Assembly (NCBI RefSeq): GCF_016909015.1 | Contig: NZ_JAFBFA010000021.1 | Span: 26,158-90,157 of the forward strand | Origin: Gracilibacillus alcaliphilus | GTDB taxonomy: Bacteria; Bacillota; Bacilli; Bacillales; Amphibacillaceae | Reading direction: 5' to 3' | DNA length: 64,000 nucleotides | Notes under the pieces: generated by a model | Database searches by the model: none | Told to the model about the DNA's origin: nothing | What the model saw: only the letters and a program-made list of their open reading frames with translations | Position numbers and translations under genes: made by a program | Part shown: piece by piece, positions 35,993 through 45,501 of the stretch | How the letters are laid out: every line of letters begins with the position of its first letter | Position numbering within the stretch: the stretch's first letter is position 1

Positions 35993-36313
35993 ATGGCGCA
36001 GCAGAAATCTTATCTGAATCTGTTAGGGATAGCCACTCGGGCAGGCAAGTGTACCTTTGGTGAAGAACAAATTGTGAAGGAAATTCAATCCAAGAAATCA
36101 AAGTTAGTTCTTATTGCAAGTGATATCGGTGATCAGACACGCAAGAAATTGACGGATAAATGCACGTCCTATCAAATTCCTGTTTTCTTTGTAGATGATC
36201 GCGACACCCTTTCACAGGCGGTAGGAAAATCAGGTCGTGTAGCTGTTTCCATTCATGAAAATGGATTTGCGAAGAAATTGATTGCATTGCTTGATGAAAA
36301 TATTCGGAGGTGA
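35993..36313 (+). CDS. ylxQ: L7Ae-family ribosomal protein YlxQ
   Basis: This 106-residue protein has the L7Ae/L30e fold: LNLLGIATRAGKCTFGEEQIVKEIQSKKSKLVLIASDIGDQTRKKLTDKC. In Bacillales it is annotated as YlxQ, a K-turn RNA-binding protein; its precise job is not settled. It is located between rnpM and infB, two bases after the former. Confidence 0.93.
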   Translation: MAQQKSYLNLLGIATRAGKCTFGEEQIVKEIQSKKSKLVLIASDIGDQTRKKLTDKCTSYQIPVFFVDDRDTLSQAVGKSGRVAVSIHENGFAKKLIALLDENIRR

Positions 36314-36317
36314 ACGT

Positions 36318-38387
36318 ATGTCAAAAATACGAGTATATGAGTATGCAAAGCAAATAAATAAAACTAGCAAGGAAATTATTAACAAATTAAAAGAATTAGA
36401 TGTATCGGTGTCTAACCATATGTCTACTATTTCAGACGAAATGGTGAAGAAATTAGACGAACATTTCAAGCCAAAAACGGAGTCTAAACCAGTGAATAAT
36501 AAAGAAGCAAAGCCGAAAAATAACCAGAAAAAACCACATAAAAACCAAAATAAAAATCAAAACAGAAACCAAAAAAACAAACAGCAACAACATCAAAAAC
36601 AGGCACCTGCTAAACAAGACAATCAGGCGAAGAATACACCTGAAAAAATCACTTATTCTGGTTCCGTTACAGTAGAAGAATTAGCTGGTAAATTAAATAA
36701 GGGAACTAATGAAATCATTAAAAAACTAATGTTCTTAGGAGTAATGGCAACTAAAAACCAAGATTTAGATGATGATGCCCTTGAATTGATTTGTGGTGAA
36801 TTTGGTGTAGAAGTAGAAAAAGAATTAGAAATTGATAAGGCAGACCTTGCTACCTATATTATAGAAGATGAGCCAAGTCAATTGAAGGAACGCCCTCCAG
36901 TTGTAACAATTATGGGGCATGTTGACCATGGTAAAACTACACTTCTTGATGCTATTCGTCATACAAAGGTAACAGAAGGAGAAGCTGGCGGAATTACACA
37001 ACATATTGGTGCTTATCAAGTACGGGAAAATGGCAAAAAAGTAACCTTTTTAGACACACCAGGACACGCTGCCTTTACTAGTATGCGTTCACGCGGTGCA
37101 CAGGTGACCGATATTGCTATCTTGGTGGTAGCGGCAGATGATGGTGTGATGCCACAAACAGTAGAAGCCATTAACCACGCTAAAGCTGCAGAAGTACCAA
37201 TTATCATTGCGGTTAATAAAATGGATAAGGAAGGGGCAAATCCTGACCGTGTGATGCAGGAATTAACAGAATATGAATTGATTCCTGAGGATTGGGGTGG
37301 AGATACGATTTTCGTACAGCTTTCTGCCATTAAGGGTGAAGGAATCGATGACTTATTAGAAATGATTCTACTCGTTGCTGAAGTGGAAGAGTTGAAAGCT
37401 AATCCAAGCCGATTAGCAAATGGTACAGTTATCGAAGCTCAATTAGATAAAGGACGCGGTTCAGTAGCTTCCTTGCTGGTGCAAAATGGAACATTAAATG
37501 TCGGAGATCCTATTGTTGTCGGCAATACTTTTGGTCGAGTTCGTGCCATGGTTAATGATATTGGCAAACGAATTAAATCAGCAGGACCATCTACACCAGT
37601 TGAAATAACCGGCCTAAACGATGTTCCACTTGCTGGTGACACTTTTGTAGTATTTGAAGATGAACGGCAAGCCCGTCAAATAGGCGAGATTAGACAACAG
37701 CGTCAAATTGAAGAAAAACGCGGTTCCCAATCTCGTGTCAGCTTGGATGACTTATTTGAACAGATCAAACAAGGTGAAATTAAGGACATTAACATTATCA
37801 TCAAAGGTGATGTACAAGGTTCTGTAGAAGCCTTAGCCGCCTCCTTGAAGAAAATTGATGTAGAAGGTGTGAAGGTTAATATTATTCATATGGGTGTAGG
37901 TGCCATTAAAGAATCAGATATTATCTTAGCTTCTGCCTCTAATGCTGTTGTAATTGGCTTCAATGTGCGTCCAGACAATAATGCGAAGAAGGCAGCAGAA
38001 TCTGAGAACGTGGATATTCGTCTGCATCGCGTGATTTACAAGGCGATCGAAGAAGTCGAAGCTGCCATGAAAGGTATGCTTGATCCTGAATTTGAAGAGA
38101 AAGTAATTGGTCAAGTTGAAGTTCGGGAAATCTTTAAAGTATCGAAGATTGGAACTATTGCTGGCTGTTATGTGACAGAAGGCAAAGTAACAAGAGACGC
38201 TGGTATCCGTTTAGTACGGGATGGTGTGGTTATTTATGAAGGAGAGATCGACACCCTTCGCCGGTTTAAAGATGATGTGAAAGAAGTCGCTCAAAACTAC
38301 GAGTGCGGGATTACTATCAAAAACTTCCATGATATCAAGGAAGAAGATGTGATGGAAATCTATGTAATGGAGGAAATCCAGCTTTAA
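36318..38387 (+). CDS. infB: Translation initiation factor IF-2
   Basis: IF-2 (689 residues) places fMet-tRNA on the 30S subunit. The N-terminal IF2_N motif (IRVYEYAKQINKTSKEIINKLKELDV) is followed by a Lys/Asn/Gln-rich linker (~60–105) and a second IF2_N domain. The GTPase domain has G1 GHVDHGKTT (residues 200–208), DTPGHAAFTSMRSRGAQ and NKMD, and beta-barrel domains complete the protein. ATG 36318 follows CGGAGGTGA. It is slightly shorter than in B. subtilis because of the linker. Confidence 0.98.
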   Translation: MSKIRVYEYAKQINKTSKEIINKLKELDVSVSNHMSTISDEMVKKLDEHFKPKTESKPVNNKEAKPKNNQKKPHKNQNKNQNRNQKNKQQQHQKQAPAKQDNQAKNTPEKITYSGSVTVEELAGKLNKGTNEIIKKLMFLGVMATKNQDLDDDALELICGEFGVEVEKELEIDKADLATYIIEDEPSQLKERPPVVTIMGHVDHGKTTLLDAIRHTKVTEGEAGGITQHIGAYQVRENGKKVTFLDTPGHAAFTSMRSRGAQVTDIAILVVAADDGVMPQTVEAINHAKAAEVPIIIAVNKMDKEGANPDRVMQELTEYELIPEDWGGDTIFVQLSAIKGEGIDDLLEMILLVAEVEELKANPSRLANGTVIEAQLDKGRGSVASLLVQNGTLNVGDPIVVGNTFGRVRAMVNDIGKRIKSAGPSTPVEITGLNDVPLAGDTFVVFEDERQARQIGEIRQQRQIEEKRGSQSRVSLDDLFEQIKQGEIKDINIIIKGDVQGSVEALAASLKKIDVEGVKVNIIHMGVGAIKESDIILASASNAVVIGFNVRPDNNAKKAAESENVDIRLHRVIYKAIEEVEAAMKGMLDPEFEEKVIGQVEVREIFKVSKIGTIAGCYVTEGKVTRDAGIRLVRDGVVIYEGEIDTLRRFKDDVKEVAQNYECGITIKNFHDIKEEDVMEIYVMEEIQL

Positions 38388-38665
38388 TGTTACTATACGC
38401 AGAAGTGGAGATCTTTTTGCCGACATGCCATTCACTAAAAGATAAACGGTCCATTCTGAAACGTATAAAAAAACGCCTCAGTCAGACACTGAATATAACG
38501 ATTGCCGAAATGGATTACCAAGATTTATGGCAGCGAACGATGCTTGCAATAGCAACTGTTTCGGATTCGAATGAAATCAATGAACAGGTGATGCAGCAAG
38601 CGTTCCAAATAATAGATTCCTTCCCAGAGGTTGAGCGCACATTAACTAATGTGGAAAACAGATAA
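38387..38665 (+). CDS. ylxP: YlxP / DUF503 family protein
   Basis: This 92-residue protein fits DUF503: YAEVEIFLPTCHSLKDKRSILKRIKKRLSQTLNITIAEMDYQDLWQRTMLAIATVS. It lies between infB and rbfA as in Bacillus. Function is not established; location suggests a link to translation or ribosome maturation. Its ATG overlaps the last base of infB. Confidence 0.92.
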   Translation: MLLYAEVEIFLPTCHSLKDKRSILKRIKKRLSQTLNITIAEMDYQDLWQRTMLAIATVSDSNEINEQVMQQAFQIIDSFPEVERTLTNVENR

Positions 38666-38694
38666 TGTTTAACTATACACAAGAGGTGATTGGA

Positions 38695-39045
38695 ATGAGT
38701 GAATTACGCTCTAATCGAGTAGCCGAGCAAATGAAAAAAGAGCTGGGCGATATCATTTCTCGAAAAATAAAGGATCCTAGAGTAGGCTTTGTAACGATTA
38801 CAGATGTAGAAGTTACCGGAGATCTACAACAGGCAAAGGTATTTATTTCTGTCCTGGGTGATGAAAATAAGAAACAAGAGACATTAATTGGCCTTGCCAA
38901 AGCAAAGGGTTTTATTCGTTCCGAAATCGGCAAACGAATTCGCTTGCGGAAAACTCCAGAGTTAATGTTTGATTTCGATGATACGATCGAACGTGGAAAT
39001 CGCATTGAACACATTCTCAGAGATTTAAATCAATCTAATGATTAA
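38695..39045 (+). CDS. rbfA: 30S ribosome-binding factor RbfA
   Basis: RbfA (116 residues) helps late 30S maturation and cold adaptation. It has the KH-like signature RSNRVAEQMKKELGDIISRKIKDPRVGFVTITDVEVTGDLQQAKVFISVLG. The ATG at 38695 behind AAGAGGTGA gives the usual length; an earlier ATG at 38665 would add ten residues without family similarity. Confidence 0.96.
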   Translation: MSELRSNRVAEQMKKELGDIISRKIKDPRVGFVTITDVEVTGDLQQAKVFISVLGDENKKQETLIGLAKAKGFIRSEIGKRIRLRKTPELMFDFDDTIERGNRIEHILRDLNQSND

Positions 39046-39050
39046 TCAGG

Positions 39051-39076
39051 AAAACCCTTGTTCCGACAAGGGTTTT
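39051..39076 (+). terminator. Hairpin terminator after rbfA
   Basis: AAAACCCTTGT and ACAAGGGTTTT form an 11 bp stem with loop TCCG. The T-run is within the stem, giving a bidirectional-looking terminator. Confidence 0.65.
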
Positions 39077-39162
39077 CAGATTGCCCTCAGGACTCATATT
39101 GCCGTTGCTGAGAGTGGCGATTTGACCATTTAGAAACGAATTATTACATAAAAGTGCGTGTT

Positions 39163-39305
39163 CAAAAAGTTCGAAAAAAAGACCAAGAAGTTCAAGGCGG
39201 CGTAGCCTTTGAGCCACGGAACGTATGCTTTTAATACGTGAGTAGCGGAAAAGCAAGCCAACGCAGAAATTCGCCGTGTCATTTTTATTGGACTTTTTGA
39301 ACAAC
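39163..39305 (-). repeat. MITE-like dispersed repeat, copy B, between rbfA and truB
   Basis: The inverse-oriented copy of the 6564–6732 element. Terminal inverted repeats TTCAAAAAGTTCG (39171–39183 region) and GGACTTTTTGAA are present. Internal sequence such as AATGACACGGCGAATTTC (reverse strand) is identical in both copies. It separates the infB operon from truB. No reading frame of note. Confidence 0.85.
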
Positions 39306-39326
39306 CTTTAGAAGTGAGGAAATAAC

Positions 39327-40226
39327 ATGGATGGTATTTTAATTTTGTGGAAGGAAAAAGGCATGACCTCCCATGACTGTGTCTTCAAGGTGCGAAAGAT
39401 GTTACAAACAAAAAAAGTAGGGCATACGGGGACTTTAGATCCAGAGGTAGAAGGGGTACTTCCGCTTTGTCTGGGAGAAGCGACCAAAATCGTTCCTTAT
39501 CTAACGGATACAACCAAGACTTATCGTGCGGTGGCAATGCTTGGTTTCTCTACCGATACTGAAGACCAGACGGGCATGGTGCAAGAACAGAAAGCTGTGG
39601 ATATACCAGTCACCACGCAAAAACTACAAGAGGTTTTGCAGCATTTTTGCGGAGAAATTAGCCAGCAAGTCCCCTTGTATTCAGCTGTGAAGGTTAATGG
39701 GAAGAAACTATACGAATATGCTCGGGAAAATCAGCCGGTTGATCGTCCTTTTCGCCAAGTAACCATACATGATATTCGATTTCTGACTGCCAATTATGAT
39801 AAAGTAAATAAGGTACAATCGATTGAATTCGAGGTTACCTGTTCCAAGGGAACCTACATTCGCACGTTGTGCTTAGATATCGGGAGAGCACTCGGTTACC
39901 CAGCCCATATGGCGCATTTGATCCGTACAGGTACTGCGGGTTTTACAGAAGCTGACGCTTTGACATTAGCTGAGTTGCAAGTACAGATAGATAAACAGCA
40001 GGAGCCGCCGTTATTGCCGATCTCGAGGGGGTTGTCCCATTTAGATGTACTGGAAGTTGATCAGGCGACAAAGGAACGGATACGTCATGGACAAAAGCTG
40101 TCTTTGCCTGCGCAATTGCCGCAGACTCTCTTTTTTCAAATGGTATACGATGGACAGTTGTTAGCCATCTATCAGCTGCATGAGACGAAGGAGCAATTAA
40201 AGCCTGCTCGTGTATTTCAATTTTAG
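39327..40226 (+). CDS. truB: tRNA pseudouridine-55 synthase TruB
   Basis: TruB (299 residues) makes pseudouridine 55 in the T-loop of tRNAs. The N-terminal GILILWKEKGMTSHDCVFKVRKMLQTKKVGHTGTLDPEVEGVLPLCLGEATK contains the catalytic aspartate in HTGTLDP. VPLYSAVKVNGKKLYEYAR and CSKGTYIRTLCLDIG are further motifs. It lies just after MITE copy B and shortly before ribF. Confidence 0.96.
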   Translation: MDGILILWKEKGMTSHDCVFKVRKMLQTKKVGHTGTLDPEVEGVLPLCLGEATKIVPYLTDTTKTYRAVAMLGFSTDTEDQTGMVQEQKAVDIPVTTQKLQEVLQHFCGEISQQVPLYSAVKVNGKKLYEYARENQPVDRPFRQVTIHDIRFLTANYDKVNKVQSIEFEVTCSKGTYIRTLCLDIGRALGYPAHMAHLIRTGTAGFTEADALTLAELQVQIDKQQEPPLLPISRGLSHLDVLEVDQATKERIRHGQKLSLPAQLPQTLFFQMVYDGQLLAIYQLHETKEQLKPARVFQF

Positions 40227-40254
40227 TTCAATTAATGGAAAGTAGGTGAGAGAT

Positions 40255-41202
40255 ATGGAAATGAAGCCTCTTGCATATCCACATCAATTAACAAAAGGAG
40301 ACTTACCTGAAACAGTAGCTGCAATTGGTTTTTTTGATGGGGTTCATCAAGGACACCAACAAGTTATCCAACAGGCAAAAGAAATAGCAGATCAGACGAA
40401 TCGTGCTTCGGCAGTGATTACCTTTGATCCGCATCCTTCTGTTGTTTTGCAGAATAAACAGGAAGCAGTGCGCTATATTACTCCTATCGAGGAGAAAATT
40501 GAAAAAATAAAAGAGCTAGATGTCGATATCTTATATATTATTCGCTTTGATCCTTCCCTAGCACAGCTTTCACCAGCACATTTTTTGGAGCATTTTATTC
40601 ATACATTACATATTACCCATTTAGTAGCAGGCTATGACTTTACTTTTGGTCATAAAGGTGCAGGTAATATGATGAATATCCGAGAATTGGCTGGGGATGA
40701 GCTGGAAGTGACAAAAGTAGACAAGATTGAGCACAGCGAGGAAAAAATTAGCTCGACTCGAATTAGAAAGGCTTTAGCTGAAGGTGATGTCGAAATGGTG
40801 GAGAAACTGTTAGGACGCTCTTATTCGATGTCTGGTGAGGTAATACATGGTGATAAACGTGGCCGAACTATTGGTTATCCAACAGCAAATATTCGGATAA
40901 ACGAGAATTACTACTTGCCGGCAATAGGTATATATGTGGTGGAAATTAAAGTTGATGGCCAGATTCATTATGCGATGGCCAGCTTAGGCTATAACCCGAC
41001 CTTCACCGAAGATCGAGAGAACGAGAAGCTAGAGGTGCATATTTTTGACTTCGATGATAATATCTATGGCCAGAATGTGACAATCTACTGGAAGAAGTAT
41101 TTAAGAGCCGAAGAGAAATTCTCAGGTGTGGAGGCATTAATTGAGAAACTCCAAGAAGATGAACAACGCTCGCGGGAATTTTTCAGAGAATTATATCATT
41201 AA
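40255..41202 (+). CDS. ribF: Bifunctional riboflavin kinase / FAD synthetase
   Basis: This 315-residue enzyme (RibC in B. subtilis) converts riboflavin to FMN and FAD. The N-terminal adenylyltransferase domain has AIGFFDGVHQGHQQVIQQAKE and ISSTRIRKAL. The C-terminal flavokinase domain has GDKRGRTIGYPTANI and the conserved SLGYNPTF. ATG 40255 behind AGGTGAG is preferred over GTG 40246 inside the ribosome site; ATG 40261 is possible. Confidence 0.95.
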   Translation: MEMKPLAYPHQLTKGDLPETVAAIGFFDGVHQGHQQVIQQAKEIADQTNRASAVITFDPHPSVVLQNKQEAVRYITPIEEKIEKIKELDVDILYIIRFDPSLAQLSPAHFLEHFIHTLHITHLVAGYDFTFGHKGAGNMMNIRELAGDELEVTKVDKIEHSEEKISSTRIRKALAEGDVEMVEKLLGRSYSMSGEVIHGDKRGRTIGYPTANIRINENYYLPAIGIYVVEIKVDGQIHYAMASLGYNPTFTEDRENEKLEVHIFDFDDNIYGQNVTIYWKKYLRAEEKFSGVEALIEKLQEDEQRSREFFRELYH

Positions 41203-41332
41203 ACTTAATTTTTGCACCAAAGAAATGTATATAATCCATAGAGACAAGTAAAGAAAGTGTCACAATGGCTCGGTTAAACAAAGAGAAATAAAGAGCACGA
41301 CTGATTTTTCTTTCGTTTCATAAATAAAACTC

Positions 41333-41361
41333 TTGCTTTTTGTCGCGAAAAGGTGTAATCT
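41333..41361 (+). promoter_or_regulatory. Candidate sigma-A promoter for rpsO
   Basis: TTGCTT (41333–41338) and TAATCT (41356–41361) with a 17-base spacer, 92 bases before rpsO. Confidence 0.5.
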
Positions 41362-41368
41362 TTATTAC

Positions 41369-41430
41369 GGAAACCATCTGCTTGGCAACGCGAGTTCTCC
41401 GACGCTTGCTAGGGGATTGGTGTTTCAGTT
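41369..41430 (+). promoter_or_regulatory. Putative S15-binding leader of rpsO
   Basis: The leader after the promoter can fold: GAAACCA (from about 41370) pairs with TGGTGTTTC (about 41419–41427, one bulge), enclosing a GC-rich hairpin around GCAACGCGAG…CGACGCTTGC. S15 feedback control through rpsO leaders is known in Bacillaceae. This assignment is by position and foldability only. Confidence 0.5.
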
Positions 41431-41452
41431 ATATTAATAGGAGGTGAACAGG

Positions 41453-41722
41453 ATGGCTTTAACACAAGCACGTAAGAATGAAATTATCAATGAGTACAAA
41501 ACTCACGAGAATGATACAGGTTCTCCAGAGGTTCAAATTGCTGTCCTTACTGAGGAAATCAATACTTTGAATAACCATTTGCGCACTCATAAGAAAGATC
41601 ACCACTCACGTCGTGGTCTATTAAAAATGGTAGGTAAACGTCGTAATTTACTTAACTACCTTCGTAACAAAGATGTTGCGCGTTATCGTGAACTAATTAA
41701 CAAATTAGGTTTACGTCGATAA
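41453..41722 (+). CDS. rpsO: 30S ribosomal protein S15
   Basis: S15 (89 residues) binds 16S rRNA early in 30S assembly. The signature DTGSPEVQIAVLTEEINTLNNHLRTHKKDHHSRRGLLKMVGKRRNLLNYLRNKD is complete. The ATG at 41453 follows AGGAGGTGA and gives the standard length. Confidence 0.98.
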   Translation: MALTQARKNEIINEYKTHENDTGSPEVQIAVLTEEINTLNNHLRTHKKDHHSRRGLLKMVGKRRNLLNYLRNKDVARYRELINKLGLRR

Positions 41723-41730
41723 GCAGGTGT

Positions 41731-41755
41731 AAAGCGGGAGTGATCCCGCTTTTTC
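41731..41755 (+). terminator. Intrinsic terminator after rpsO
   Basis: AAAGCGGGA and TCCCGCTTT with a 4-base loop, followed by TTCT. Confidence 0.88.
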
Positions 41756-41922
41756 TGTATGCAAAAAAGAACCCGGATGTCTGTTCAAGGAATAAGGGAT
41801 AAATACAGAAAAAAAGGAAATTACTATAAAGAAATAGAACTATTAAGTTACATATGGAACAAACAATGCTAAAATGATATGTATGAAGAAATTTGTAAGG
41901 CTTTTTTGAGAGGAGAACGATA

Positions 41923-44028
41923 ATGGTAGACGAAAAAAAAGTATTTTCAACTGAGATCGCTGGACAACCTTTTCGTGTTGAGATCGGTGAACTAGCGAAA
42001 CAAGCGAACGGTGCATGTATGGTACACTATGGTGATACGGCAGTATTAGCTACAGCAACCGCTTCTAAAGAAGCAAAGGATGTTTCCTTTTTTCCATTAA
42101 CTGTTAATTATGAAGAACGGTTATATGCTGTTGGGAAGATCCCTGGTGGCTTTATTAAACGTGAAGGACGACCAAGTGAGAAGGCTATTTTAACTTCTCG
42201 ATTGATTGACCGCCCGATCCGTCCATTATTTCCCGATGGTTTCCGTAATGAAGTACAAGTGATTAGTACGGTTATGAGTGTAGATCAGAATCTACCTTCA
42301 GAGATAGCAGCAATGATTGGTTCTTCTATTGCGTTAAGTGTTTCTAATATTCCTTTTGCTGGACCGATTGCCGGTGTAGTAGTTGGCAGAGTAGATGGTA
42401 AATTCGTTATCAACCCAACGTTGGAAGAGCGAGTGAAGAGTGATATCGACTTAACTGTAGCTGGTACAAAAGACGCGATCAACATGGTAGAGGCTGGTGC
42501 AGAAGAAGTACCAGAGGAGATTATGTTGGAAGCCATTATGTTTGGTCATGAAGAAATTAAACGTCTGATTGCTTTCCAAGAAGAAATTGTTGCAGCACTT
42601 AATGTGGAAAAGATGGAAATTAACTTGTTTGAATTAGACGAAGAGTTAGTTGCAGAGGTAAATAATAAGGCGAAAGAACGCCTGGTAGAAGCGATTCAAG
42701 TGCAAGAGAAACATGCACGTGAGGAAGCGATTGAACATGTCAAACAAGACATTCTAGCAGTTTACGAAGCGGATGAAGCAGAAGCAGATGTTGTAAAACA
42801 AGTAGCAACGATACTTGATAAGATTGTGAAAGAAGAAGTCCGTCGGTTGATTACCAAAGAAAAAATTCGTCCGGATGGCCGCCAAATTGATGAAATCCGC
42901 CCGCTAACTTCTCGCATTGGCGTACTTCCGAGAACACATGGTTCAGGATTGTTTACTCGTGGACAAACGCAAGCATTAAGTGTGTGTACACTAGGTGCAC
43001 TTGGGGATGTACAAATTCTTGATGGTCTTGATGCAGAAGAATCTAAGCGTTTCATGCATCATTACAATTTCCCTTCCTTTAGTGTGGGAGAAACAGGACC
43101 GATTCGTGGGCCAGGTCGTCGTGAGATCGGACATGGTGCATTAGGAGAACGTGCCTTAGAGAAAGTAGTTCCTGATGAAAAGGATTTCCCTTATACGATT
43201 CGCCTTGTATCCGAGGTATTGGAATCTAATGGTTCGACTTCACAAGCAAGTATTTGTGCAAGTACGTTAGCTATGATGGATGCCGGTGTACCAATTAAGG
43301 CACCAGTAGCTGGTATTGCCATGGGTCTGGTCAAATCTGGTGAAGACTACACGATTCTTAGTGATATTCAAGGTATGGAAGATTTCTTAGGGGATATGGA
43401 CTTTAAAGTAGCAGGTACAGCCCAAGGAGTAACCGCCCTGCAAATGGATATCAAAATCGAAGGTCTGTCACGTGAAATTTTGGCAGAGGCTTTGTCACAA
43501 GCGAAAAAAGGCCGAATCCATATTCTTTCTCATATGTTAGAAACGATTAAAGAACCGAAAACAGAACTTTCACTTTACGCTCCAAAAATCTTAACAATGG
43601 ATATTAATCCAGATAAAATTCGTGATGTTATTGGGCCAAGTGGTAAACAAATTAATCAAATCATCGAAGAAACTGGTGTTAAGATTGATATTGAGCAAGA
43701 TGGACATGTCTTTATTTCATCTACCGATACAGAAATGAATAATAAGGCGAAGAAATTAATCGAAGATATTGTTCGTGAAGTAGAGGTTGGTCAAATGTAT
43801 CTTGGCACGGTGAAGCGAATTGAGAAATTCGGTGCCTTTGTTGAATTATTTAAAGGCAAAGAAGGATTAGTGCATATCTCTGAGCTCGCTGAAGAAAGAA
43901 TTGGCAAGGTGGAAGATGTTGTTTCCATTGGTGATCAAATCATGGTAAAAGTAAAAGAAATTGACCGTCAAGGCCGTATTAACCTGTCTCGTAAGGCAGT
44001 ATTAGTTGAGCAAAAGCAAAATAACTAA
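41923..44028 (+). CDS. pnp: Polyribonucleotide nucleotidyltransferase (PNPase)
   Basis: PNPase (701 residues) is the main 3'-to-5' phosphorolytic RNase. It has two RNase PH domains (first: PLTVNYEERLYAVGKIPGGFIKREGRPSEKAIL; second: IRPLTSRIGVLPRTHGSGLFTRGQTQ) separated by a helical domain. A KH domain (IRDVIGPSGKQINQIIEETGVKIDI) and an S1 domain (YLGTVKRIEKFGAFVELFKGKEGLVHISEL) follow. All are intact. In B. subtilis ylxY follows pnp; here that gene is missing. Confidence 0.98.
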   Translation: MVDEKKVFSTEIAGQPFRVEIGELAKQANGACMVHYGDTAVLATATASKEAKDVSFFPLTVNYEERLYAVGKIPGGFIKREGRPSEKAILTSRLIDRPIRPLFPDGFRNEVQVISTVMSVDQNLPSEIAAMIGSSIALSVSNIPFAGPIAGVVVGRVDGKFVINPTLEERVKSDIDLTVAGTKDAINMVEAGAEEVPEEIMLEAIMFGHEEIKRLIAFQEEIVAALNVEKMEINLFELDEELVAEVNNKAKERLVEAIQVQEKHAREEAIEHVKQDILAVYEADEAEADVVKQVATILDKIVKEEVRRLITKEKIRPDGRQIDEIRPLTSRIGVLPRTHGSGLFTRGQTQALSVCTLGALGDVQILDGLDAEESKRFMHHYNFPSFSVGETGPIRGPGRREIGHGALGERALEKVVPDEKDFPYTIRLVSEVLESNGSTSQASICASTLAMMDAGVPIKAPVAGIAMGLVKSGEDYTILSDIQGMEDFLGDMDFKVAGTAQGVTALQMDIKIEGLSREILAEALSQAKKGRIHILSHMLETIKEPKTELSLYAPKILTMDINPDKIRDVIGPSGKQINQIIEETGVKIDIEQDGHVFISSTDTEMNNKAKKLIEDIVREVEVGQMYLGTVKRIEKFGAFVELFKGKEGLVHISELAEERIGKVEDVVSIGDQIMVKVKEIDRQGRINLSRKAVLVEQKQNN

Positions 44029-44033
44029 GAGAG

Positions 44034-44065
44034 AAGAAGCTGGACAACCAGTTTCTTTTTCTTTT
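44034..44065 (+). terminator. Intrinsic terminator after pnp
   Basis: AAGAAGCTGG and CCAGTTTCTT form a 10 bp stem (one G·U), loop ACAA, followed by TTTCTTTT. Confidence 0.85.
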
Positions 44066-44266
44066 CAAATGTATCTTGGGCGAATGTTACCATATCGATT
44101 TTTCCGGACATGGAGGTTTCCATAAGTTTTAAGACGGGAAACGGGGGGTTAACACCTCGATAAGTTTTGCAAGAGGTCTTGCTGATGGCGTTTTATGTCT
44201 TCGCCAAGAATAACTCAACTCGCGGCTGTATATATGTGAAATTTATAGAATATAGGGGGATCTTAT

Positions 44267-45481
44267 TTGCTTCATCGAAAAGAACTTCAGAATGGAATGC
44301 GGATTGTGTTAGAAGAAATACAAACAGTTCGCTCTGTAACAATTGGAATCTGGATCAAGACAGGTTCACGAAATGAGAGAAATAGTGAAAATGGTATATC
44401 TCATTTTATCGAGCATATGCTGTTTAAAGGAACAACTAATTATACACCACAGCAAATAGCTGAAGCATTTGACGCAGTTGGCGGTGAAATAAATGCCTTC
44501 ACTTCAAAAGAGTATACCTGTTTCTATGCCAAGGTGTTAGATACACATAAGGATATGGCGATGGAAATCCTTGCTGATATGTTATTACACTCTGTGTTTG
44601 ATGAGGAAGAAATCGAACGGGAAAAACAAGTAGTCTTAGAAGAAATCAATATGACAGAAGATACACCAGACGATATTATTCACGACCATTTGGCTGCAGT
44701 CGCGTATCAAGAACATCCGCTGGCAAAGCCGATTCTGGGATCAAAGGAGTCGGTTCACCGCTTAGAGCAGTCGCAGCTGTTTCAATACGTAAAAGACCAC
44801 TATACTGCTGATCATATTGTTGTGTCTGTTGTAGGTAATGTCGATGCCTCATTTATGGATAAGGTGGAACAAACCTTACAAGTAGAAACGACCTCAAACT
44901 CATTACAAGAGGAGCAGCTGCCAACCTTTCATGCTGGATATATCCAAGGGCAAAAGGAGACGGAACAGGCTCATTTATGCCTTGGTTTTGAAGGTGTTTC
45001 CATTAGTGATAAAGATATCTATCCCATGCTGATTGTGAATAACGTGCTGGGTGGCAATATGAGTTCGAGACTTTTTCAAGAAATCAGAGAGAAATCAGGT
45101 TTGGCTTATGCCATTTACTCGTACCACAGCGCTTTTATCGACAGCGGGATGTTGACCATTTATGCAGGCACATCAGAAAATCAGTTGAAACATGTACAAG
45201 ATAAGATTTACACGATTATTCATCAATTGCGTACACAAGGAATAAGCAAGAAAGAATGGTCCAATAGTAAGGAACAGTTAAAAGGCTTGCATATTCTCAG
45301 CCTCGAAAGTATGAACAGCAAGATGAGCAGGAATGCCAGAAATGAGTTATTGCAGAGAGAACATCCATCCTTAGATGAGATAATGAATCGAATCGATCAA
45401 GTGCAATTAGAAGATGTGGAGAGACTGTTGAATGGTTTGCAAATAGAACAAGCCGCTCAAGCGATGATAACACCTAAATAG
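44267..45481 (+). CDS. mlpA: M16-family zinc peptidase MlpA (YmxG)
   Basis: This 404-residue M16 (pitrilysin/processing-peptidase) protein has the inverted zinc motif HFIEHMLFKGT (HxxEH). The downstream glutamate is in EREKQVVLEEINMTEDTPDD. The second, non-catalytic half carries LGGNMSSRLFQEIREKSGLAYAIYSYHSAF. In B. subtilis mlpA lies at this position and affects protease regulation. TTG start at 44267 behind GGGGGA. Confidence 0.92.
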   Translation: MLHRKELQNGMRIVLEEIQTVRSVTIGIWIKTGSRNERNSENGISHFIEHMLFKGTTNYTPQQIAEAFDAVGGEINAFTSKEYTCFYAKVLDTHKDMAMEILADMLLHSVFDEEEIEREKQVVLEEINMTEDTPDDIIHDHLAAVAYQEHPLAKPILGSKESVHRLEQSQLFQYVKDHYTADHIVVSVVGNVDASFMDKVEQTLQVETTSNSLQEEQLPTFHAGYIQGQKETEQAHLCLGFEGVSISDKDIYPMLIVNNVLGGNMSSRLFQEIREKSGLAYAIYSYHSAFIDSGMLTIYAGTSENQLKHVQDKIYTIIHQLRTQGISKKEWSNSKEQLKGLHILSLESMNSKMSRNARNELLQREHPSLDEIMNRIDQVQLEDVERLLNGLQIEQAAQAMITPK

Positions 45482-45501
45482 CACTGGAAAGGAGAATATC
45501 C

